Positions 1-5,378 of a DNA stretch of 5,378 nt are shown here, one piece after another. The translations under genes were made by a program, and so were the position numbers. The DNA is from DATKYV01 sp035528275. Lineage in GTDB: Bacteria > Acidobacteriota > Terriglobia > UBA7540. How positions within the stretch are numbered: position 1 is the stretch's first letter; the number at the start of each line of letters is the position of its first letter. The DNA is taken from contig DATKYV010000087.1 of NCBI GenBank assembly GCA_035528275.1, forward strand, positions 1-5,378, in the 5' to 3' direction. Under the pieces are notes generated by a model. It had not been told where the DNA came from and did not search any database. It saw only the letters and a program-made list of their open reading frames with translations.

Positions 1-1797
1 GACCTCGGCCGCGACAGATAGCGCGATGGTGAGCGCATCGAGGTCGACGTCGATGTCCATGTCGGCGTAGGCACCTCGCTTGTCAAAGCCGAAATATTTC
101 CTCCAGGCGTCGAGATCCAGGCGCAGCGCGGGCTCCGGTCCCGAGATCCAATTCAGACCGCGGCCCTCGGCGCGGTACTCGTCGTCATCGCCGCCGCGAC
201 GGAGCACGTAGAGATTTCCGTCGGCCTTGTTCTCCCTGTGTGAGAAGTCAATCGATTTCCCACACTTGTAAAAGATGTTGTTGAGCACCTCATTCCATCG
301 CGACGTCCCGCCCCGCGTACCGACGATACGGTCCTCGACCGTCCGTGTTTTCACGCCAGCGTCTTCGCAGTAGCCGAAGAGATTGTGAGCGATGACGTCC
401 TCATCGCTGCCGTCGGTGATGATGCCCCAGCCGCCGTGCGGCGGGATCTTGTACGTGGAGCCGCCCGGGCCCACCGTGACCTTCCAGATGATGTTGTGGT
501 CCAGCATGTTGGGGTCTTGAGAGGCCTCGAGGTAAATGCCGCCGCGCACGGTCTCTTTCAAATCGCCGATGACGTTCCCCGTGACGCGGGTGTTCGAGTT
601 CTGATAGTCGAGCCAGATGCCCGGGGCGTAGCTCAGGTGTCGAATGACGTTTCCGCGCAGCAGGCAGCTCTTCGTCACGTGCAGCTTGATCCCGCCCGAC
701 TCCCACATCAGCTCGACGTTCTGCCAGCCGATGCGCTCGATGAGGTTCGATTCGACAAGCGTCTCCACCACGCCCAGCCCCGCCAGCCCGCAAACGCCGG
801 CGTCGGAGATGTGGTTTCGGCGGACGATCATGTAGCCGACCAGGGGAGGCGGCTCGGCGTTCCAGGTCTCGGAGCCGATGTCGAGCCCCACCGAGTTGGC
901 GTGGCGGATCACGCAGTCCTCGATGATCCAGTGATGCCCGCGGTTCGTGGAAACCAGCCCGCGCTGAGGGACCGGAAACCCGTTGGCGGCGTGCTCGAAG
1001 GTGATGCCCTTGACGCGGATGTATCCCAGTTCCCGCACGCGCGGCGCGAAGACCTGTTCCTGAATGGCCAATTCAACTGCGTGCTCGGCGGGGTCGGCGT
1101 CACCGGGCAGACGAACGTGCAGCGTCATTCCATTGTGTTCGCTCCAAAACGTCCCGTCTTTTCGCGCCAGTTCCCAATAGAGTCCCACCTGTTCCAGCTT
1201 CTTCCCGTCCACAAAGACCATGCCCCTTCGCATCAGGTGGCGGCCGAGTTCTTCGGCTGTGGGGCGCAGATACTGGCGGTCCATCATGACGTTGACCAGC
1301 CCGAAGGGGTTGTAACCTTCGAAGGGCAACCGGGAGAGATCCAACGCGAAGATTTTCGGCCGGGGCGCATCGGCCGGGAGGCGAAGGGCAAATCCCGTGG
1401 AGGGCACCCAGCCTTCCTTCGCCAAGCGCGACCCTTTCACCACGACCGTGGCACCGGGCGCGGCCTCGTAGCTAATCATCTTGTCGGGCCCGGTCCCGCC
1501 GCGCGCCGGCGCGACGCGCTCGCGGTAGACGCCCGACATGATCACCCCCCGCTCTCCGGGCTGGAGAATCTCCGCCGCCTTACTGAGGGTGAGGAAAGGC
1601 AGCTCCTTCGTTCCTGGGTTTGTATCCGAGGCCTTGGGGTTGCGGTTGTCCACGTAACAGGTTTTCGAGAACTGCAGCGGCTGCTCCCAGGTGACGAACT
1701 CACGCCCGTCGGGAAGCAAAGCGGAATCAGCAACCAACGGCGCGAAGGAGGCACTCAAACCTAATAAAGCCAAGAGAATAAATCTTAAGACACGCAT
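1..1797 (-). CDS. Secreted right-handed parallel beta-helix protein, DUF1565-like N-terminus (3' end outside window)
   Basis: The reading frame runs without a stop from ATG at 1797 to the window edge: 599 codons, C-terminus missing. Residues 1-23 look like a Sec signal peptide: Arg2 and Arg5, then FILLALLGLSASFA, with likely cleavage after Ala23 (LVA/D). Residues 47-123 resemble the DUF1565 entry segment of pectate-lyase-like proteins (CYVDNRNP, then NPGTKELPFLTLSKAAEIL, SGVYRERV, and ISYEAAPGATVVVKGS). Residues 124-255 form an insert I do not recognise. From about 258 to 531 there are helix coils with a recurring Asn-x-Ile/Phe rung (N351, N383, N408, N435, N472, N507, N528), as in Beta_helix/NosD-type folds. 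The family includes polysaccharide lyases, glycoside hydrolases such as GH141-like enzymes, epimerases and non-enzymatic proteins; I cannot assign a catalytic residue, so enzyme activity is unproven. It lies 82 bp downstream of the dehydratase gene in the same direction, probably in one operon. The fold and export calls are strong; the substrate is unknown. Confidence 0.85.
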   Translation of the reverse strand, partial: MRVLRFILLALLGLSASFAPLVADSALLPDGREFVTWEQPLQFSKTCYVDNRNPKASDTNPGTKELPFLTLSKAAEILQPGERGVIMSGVYRERVAPARGGTGPDKMISYEAAPGATVVVKGSRLAKEGWVPSTGFALRLPADAPRPKIFALDLSRLPFEGYNPFGLVNVMMDRQYLRPTAEELGRHLMRRGMVFVDGKKLEQVGLYWELARKDGTFWSEHNGMTLHVRLPGDADPAEHAVELAIQEQVFAPRVRELGYIRVKGITFEHAANGFPVPQRGLVSTNRGHHWIIEDCVIRHANSVGLDIGSETWNAEPPPLVGYMIVRRNHISDAGVCGLAGLGVVETLVESNLIERIGWQNVELMWESGGIKLHVTKSCLLRGNVIRHLSYAPGIWLDYQNSNTRVTGNVIGDLKETVRGGIYLEASQDPNMLDHNIIWKVTVGPGGSTYKIPPHGGWGIITDGSDEDVIAHNLFGYCEDAGVKTRTVEDRIVGTRGGTSRWNEVLNNIFYKCGKSIDFSHRENKADGNLYVLRRGGDDDEYRAEGRGLNWISGPEPALRLDLDAWRKYFGFDKRGAYADMDIDVDLDALTIALSVAAEV

Positions 1798-1802
1798 AGC
1801 GT

Positions 1803-1810
1803 CCTTCTCC
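1803..1810 (-). promoter_or_regulatory. Shine-Dalgarno of the beta-helix gene
   Basis: On the minus strand GGAGAAGG stands 5 nt before ATG 1797. This fixes that ATG as the start. An in-frame GTG seven codons upstream lies before this site and has no comparable site of its own in view. The 82-bp gap from the preceding stop (1798-1879) is GC-rich near the stop and shows no hairpin-plus-T-run terminator, which is compatible with readthrough from the dehydratase gene. Confidence 0.75.
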
Positions 1811-1879
1811 GAATGCACCGACAAGAATCTTTCCCACCATCCTAATCTCGCGTCCAGCGTGTTGCGGCGGCGGCCCCGG

Positions 1880-3169
1880 TTAATTCTCCCCCACCGATCC
1901 GTCCTGACGATAAACTTCAGGGAAACCCGAGTGCTTGTAGCCGAGCCGCTTGACGGCGTCTTCGTTCAATTCCACTCCCAGGCCGGGCTTCTTCGGCAGC
2001 TCGACGTAACCGTCGGTCACCTTCTCGATTGGTTCGGTAATCAACGAGGCGCGGTCGGGATTTCCGTACACCATCTCCTGGATGAGGAAGTTTGGAATCG
2101 CCGCGTCCAGATGCAGGCAGGCCGTCGTGGAGACCGGACTCAGGGGATTGTGCGGCGCCACGGCCACGTAGTAGGCCTCGGCCATCGCCGCAATCTTCTT
2201 CAACTGCGAGATGCCGCCCGCGTGCACCATGTCGGGCTGAATGACATCCGCAATTCCTTTTTCCAGCACCTCGCGGAATCCCCAGAGGGAGAACAGCCTT
2301 TCGCCGGTGGCGATGGGGACGGTGGTTTCATCGGCGATTTTCTTCATCGCGTCGGCGTTTTCGGGCAAGGCCGGTTCCTCAATCCAGAGAAGGTGCAACG
2401 ATTCAAGCTCCTCGGCGAGGGCGGCGGAGACCGACGGGTAGAGGTCGCCGTGCGCGTCGAACATGAGGTCGACGTCGTCGCCGACGGCCTCGCGCGCGGC
2501 CTTCAAATGCTCGACCATCTCCTCGATCTTGTGCGGCCCTTCAACCATCTCGTAAGCGCCGCGCGGGCCGGTCTTCAACGCCCGGAATCCCGCCGCCACG
2601 CGCTCCTTGGCGCGCGCCGCGGTCTCGGCGGGCGTCTTCCCACCAAAGTGCGTGTAGACACGAATCTTCTCTCGCACCGGTCCGCCCAGGAGTTTCCAGA
2701 TGGGCTCGCCCAGCAGCTTTCCCTTGATGTCCCAAAGAGCTATGTCGATGCCTCCCAGCGCCGAATTCAGCACCGGGCCGCCGCGGTAGAACGAGAGCCG
2801 GTAGATCGCCTGCCACAGGTGTTCGATCATCGTGGGGTCTTTGCCCACCAGAAAGTCGCGCAGGTCTTTCAGCGCGCCCATCACCGATTCCGGCTTGTAC
2901 TCGAGCGTGGCTTCGCCCAGACCCGTGACGCCTTCGTTGGTTCGCAGACGCACGAAAACGTAGGGTGTGTGCCCCCCGGCTGAGACCGGAATGATTTCGA
3001 GGTCGGTAATCCTAATTTTGCCTTGCAGGGATTCCAGCGACGCGGCCGCGGCAGGTGTGGCCGTGGCCGGCGCGGGCCGGGGTCTGGGGATGGGCCCGGC
3101 AAGCGACCGCAGGGGAACTCCGGCAGCGACCGCACCCAATCCGGCAAGGAAGTGACGGCGGGATGGCAT
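1880..3169 (-). CDS. Tat-exported mandelate racemase/enolase-family sugar-acid dehydratase, D-galactonate dehydratase-like
   Basis: A complete 429-aa enolase-superfamily protein. Residues 1-24 carry a twin-arginine signal (SRRHFLAG, hydrophobic stretch, probable cleavage after SLA24). Residues 25-44 are a Pro/Ala-rich linker. The N-terminal capping domain covers about 52-160 and the TIM-barrel about 165-400. Visible active-site residues: metal ligands D238 (FDAHGD), E264 (WIEEP) and E290 (TGER); H240 of the DxH motif; the D313/H340 pair (QPDMVHAGG, APHNPLSP); and E365. From memory, the E. coli D-galactonate dehydratase residues are D183, H185, E209, E235, D258, H285 and E310; every one maps here with a constant offset of 55. 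Family members abstract the proton alpha to a carboxylate using Mg2+ and usually dehydrate sugar acids to 2-keto-3-deoxy acids. Substrate may be galactonate, mannonate-type or another acid. Export is unusual, because known sugar-acid dehydratases are cytoplasmic. It is first in a probable operon with the beta-helix gene. Confidence 0.92.
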   Translation of the reverse strand: MPSRRHFLAGLGAVAAGVPLRSLAGPIPRPRPAPATATPAAAASLESLQGKIRITDLEIIPVSAGGHTPYVFVRLRTNEGVTGLGEATLEYKPESVMGALKDLRDFLVGKDPTMIEHLWQAIYRLSFYRGGPVLNSALGGIDIALWDIKGKLLGEPIWKLLGGPVREKIRVYTHFGGKTPAETAARAKERVAAGFRALKTGPRGAYEMVEGPHKIEEMVEHLKAAREAVGDDVDLMFDAHGDLYPSVSAALAEELESLHLLWIEEPALPENADAMKKIADETTVPIATGERLFSLWGFREVLEKGIADVIQPDMVHAGGISQLKKIAAMAEAYYVAVAPHNPLSPVSTTACLHLDAAIPNFLIQEMVYGNPDRASLITEPIEKVTDGYVELPKKPGLGVELNEDAVKRLGYKHSGFPEVYRQDGSVGEN

Positions 3170-3174
3170 GAACA

Positions 3175-3182
3175 CCTCCTCC
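3175..3182 (-). promoter_or_regulatory. Strong Shine-Dalgarno that decides the dehydratase start
   Basis: The minus strand reads GGAGGAGG, then TGTTC, then ATG at 3169: a near-ideal site with 5-nt spacing. An in-frame GTG at 3175-3173 would add two residues, but its first base is the last G of the Shine-Dalgarno, so it cannot be served by it. The ATG is preferred, and it places the SRR motif at residues 3-5 as expected for a Tat leader. Confidence 0.85.
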
Positions 3183-3202
3183 GGAGCCTTCTCGCGGGCT
3201 CC
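3183..3202 (-). promoter_or_regulatory. Leader hairpin abutting the dehydratase ribosome binding site
   Basis: On the minus strand GGAGCC and GGCTCC form a perfect 6-bp GC-rich stem around an 8-nt loop (CGCGAGAA). It ends exactly where the GGAGGAGG Shine-Dalgarno begins. An alternative pairing also exists: CTCC from the 3' half of the stem can pair with GGAG inside the Shine-Dalgarno across a 3-nt loop. The two folds would be mutually exclusive. The inverted repeat is visible; any translational control is speculation, and a short stem like this can occur by chance in GC-rich DNA. Confidence 0.4.
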
Positions 3203-3213
3203 AGCTTCAGCTA

Positions 3214-3236
3214 GTGCCGTTCCAATTTAATGGACC
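3214..3236 (+). repeat. Left terminal inverted repeat
   Basis: This 23-bp arm starts GTGCCGTTCC and pairs with 3293-3315. Symmetry extends outward through CTA and one more G to 3210, giving 24 of 27 matched positions over the wider arms 3210-3236 and 3293-3319. The outer four bases are explained by the palindromic CTAG target plus one coincidental G/C pair. Confidence 0.85.
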
Positions 3237-3292
3237 AAGGCTCAAATCCCGAAACGTCTGTTCCATAGCCGGGCTCGCTCTTTACCGAGGCA

Positions 3293-3315
3293 GGTCCAAA
3301 TAATTGGAACGGCAC
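3293..3315 (-). repeat. Right terminal inverted repeat
   Basis: This arm is the reverse complement of the left arm apart from the three central mismatches at 3299-3301 (opposite 3228-3230). It ends in GGCAC just before TAG. The outer 14 bp are perfectly conserved between arms, as expected if a transposase recognises the tips. Confidence 0.85.
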
Positions 3316-3504
3316 TAGCGTCATTCAAGCGCTGCCAAGTCTAATCCGTCAGCCGGTAGGGATGCAATTGAGAATGCCGAAGGTCAGCTTGAATGGCGCG
3401 TGGAGTTGTCGAGTCCAGTCTCGGTGTTCCGGCGGATAGGTAACGGGAACCGCCGCGTGTTCCTGGGCCAGTCAAGCGAGGGCTTGCCATCGTGCGTTCC
3501 GGAA

Positions 3505-3534
3505 TTGTGAACCGCAGCCTAATCAGGCTATATT
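3505..3534 (+). promoter_or_regulatory. Candidate sigma70-type promoter of the CRTAC1-family gene
   Basis: TTGTGA (3505-3510, 4 of 6 to TTGACA) and TATATT (3529-3534, 5 of 6 to TATAAT) are separated by 18 bp. Transcription would start near 3541, giving a leader of about 28 nt before ATG 3570. The spacer ends in a small inverted repeat GCCT-AATC-AGGC (3517-3528), and the palindrome TTCCGGAA sits immediately upstream at 3497-3504; either could be an operator half, which is speculative. Promoter consensus in the presumed phylum is not well known to me, so this is a moderate call. Confidence 0.45.
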
Positions 3535-3554
3535 GGGTGACGCAACTTTTAAAA

Positions 3555-3559
3555 GGGAG
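3555..3559 (+). promoter_or_regulatory. Weak Shine-Dalgarno of the CRTAC1-family gene
   Basis: GGGAG lies 10 nt before ATG 3570, slightly further than ideal, and 7 nt before an in-frame TTG at 3567. A second weak GGA (3562-3564) lies 5 nt before the ATG. The site is not strong enough alone to choose between TTG and ATG; ATG is preferred on codon grounds. Confidence 0.45.
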
Positions 3560-3569
3560 CTGGAATTTG

Positions 3570-5369
<1,800 letters not shown>

Positions 5370-5378
5370 TCCGTCCCG

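Larger units (their letters stand above)
3214..3315. mobile_element. MITE-like element with terminal inverted repeats, IS630/Tc1-type footprint
   Basis: A 102-bp non-coding element. The left end 3214-3236 and the reverse complement of the right end 3293-3315 share GTGCCGTTCCAATT, then a 3-bp mismatch (TAA versus ATT), then TGGACC: 20 of 23 positions match. The flanks are CTA on the left (3211-3213) and TAG on the right (3316-3318), so excision between duplicated TA dinucleotides restores CTAG. IS630-family elements are known to insert at TA, often within CTAG, and to duplicate the TA. The 56-bp interior (3237-3292) has no coding capacity, so any movement would need a transposase supplied in trans. 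The transcript of either strand could fold into a long hairpin with a 3x3 internal loop. Alternatives are a large operator or an RNA hairpin native to the divergent promoter. Family membership is untested because only one copy is in view. Confidence 0.65.
3170..3569. other. Divergent intergenic region, 400 bp
   Basis: This stretch separates the minus-strand operon from the plus-strand CRTAC1-type gene. It holds the operon leader (3170-3209), a MITE-like inverted-repeat element (3214-3315), a stretch at about 3320-3496 in which I see no gene, RNA or clear motif, an 8-bp palindrome TTCCGGAA (3497-3504), and a candidate plus-strand promoter (3505-3534). I could not find a convincing -35/-10 pair for the minus-strand operon; its promoter may lie inside or beyond the inserted element. 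Confidence 0.8.

Noticed and set aside
385..1764. Long plus-strand open frame of 459 codons
   Set aside because: It is exactly antisense to the beta-helix gene. The translation is low-complexity, rich in Arg, Val, Asp and Ala with no recognisable domain, and no ribosome binding site is evident. GC-rich codon bias on the real strand keeps the complementary frame open.
1798..1879. Short minus-strand frame starting at an ATG upstream of the beta-helix start, as a leader peptide
   Set aside because: It overlaps the beta-helix gene out of frame, has no ribosome binding site of its own that I can see, and resembles no known leader.
1691..2983. Plus-strand open frame of 430 codons
   Set aside because: It is antisense to the dehydratase gene and runs across the gap into the start of the beta-helix gene. 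The minus-strand product has an unambiguous family match with catalytic residues; this one has a His/Arg/Gly-rich, domain-free translation.
3210..3319. The inverted repeat as a rho-independent terminator
   Set aside because: The flanking genes are divergent, so no transcript is expected to end here. The loop is 56 nt and there is no T-run directly after either arm.
3210..3319. Promoter of the minus-strand operon inside the inverted-repeat element
   Set aside because: AT-rich patches such as ATTAAAT and TTGGAC occur on the minus strand, but none form a -35/-10 pair at acceptable spacing, so no promoter is annotated.
3206..3327. TTCA repeats (3206-3209 and 3324-3327) as a longer target-site duplication
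   Set aside because: The right copy lies several bases outside the repeat tip while the left copy directly adjoins the CTAG-extended arm, so they are not symmetric. The TA duplication inside CTAG explains both junctions better.

Overview
This window is GC-rich bacterial DNA carrying three genes for exported proteins around one roughly 400-bp divergent intergenic region. The combination is typical of soil or aquatic Acidobacteriota, and also occurs in Planctomycetota and Verrucomicrobiota. It consists of a Tat-signal enolase-superfamily dehydratase, a secreted parallel beta-helix protein and a CRTAC1-type FG-GAP/ASPIC-UnbV protein. The phylum is inferred from gene content only; there is no rRNA or marker gene to confirm it.

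Minus-strand block (1-3169). The first gene, 1880-3169, encodes a 429-aa mandelate racemase/muconate lactonizing enzyme family protein. Its active-site residues have the same spacing as D-galactonate dehydratase, and a twin-arginine leader plus a Pro/Ala linker precede the enzyme. After an 82-bp gap with no visible terminator comes a second gene in the same direction, 1797 down to the window edge. It encodes a signal-peptide protein of at least 599 aa with an N-terminal DUF1565-like segment and a right-handed parallel beta-helix. This gene is open at position 1, so its C-terminus lies outside the window. The pair looks like a short operon, plausibly for extracytoplasmic handling of acidic polysaccharide or sugar-acid substrates: the beta-helix protein would bind or cleave glycan and the dehydratase would act on a sugar acid. 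That pathway is inference.

Intergenic region (3170-3569). Its main feature is a 102-bp non-coding element (3214-3315) with 23-bp terminal inverted repeats (20 of 23 positions match). It is bounded on both sides by TA inside reconstructed CTAG, the footprint expected of an IS630/Tc1-type MITE. A small perfect-stem hairpin (3183-3202) abuts the Shine-Dalgarno sequence of the dehydratase gene. A plausible sigma70-like promoter (3505-3534) precedes the plus-strand gene.

Plus strand (3570-5369). A complete 599-aa CRTAC1-family protein has seven D-x-D-x-D-G-type calcium-binding loops, predicting a seven-bladed propeller, and a C-terminal ASPIC/UnbV domain. It is divergent from the operon and its role is unknown.

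I see no rRNA, tRNA, CRISPR array, defence island or phage module. Nothing here amounts to a clearly new system. The items most worth following up are the MITE-like element in the divergent promoter region and the exported galactonate-dehydratase-like enzyme paired with a beta-helix protein.
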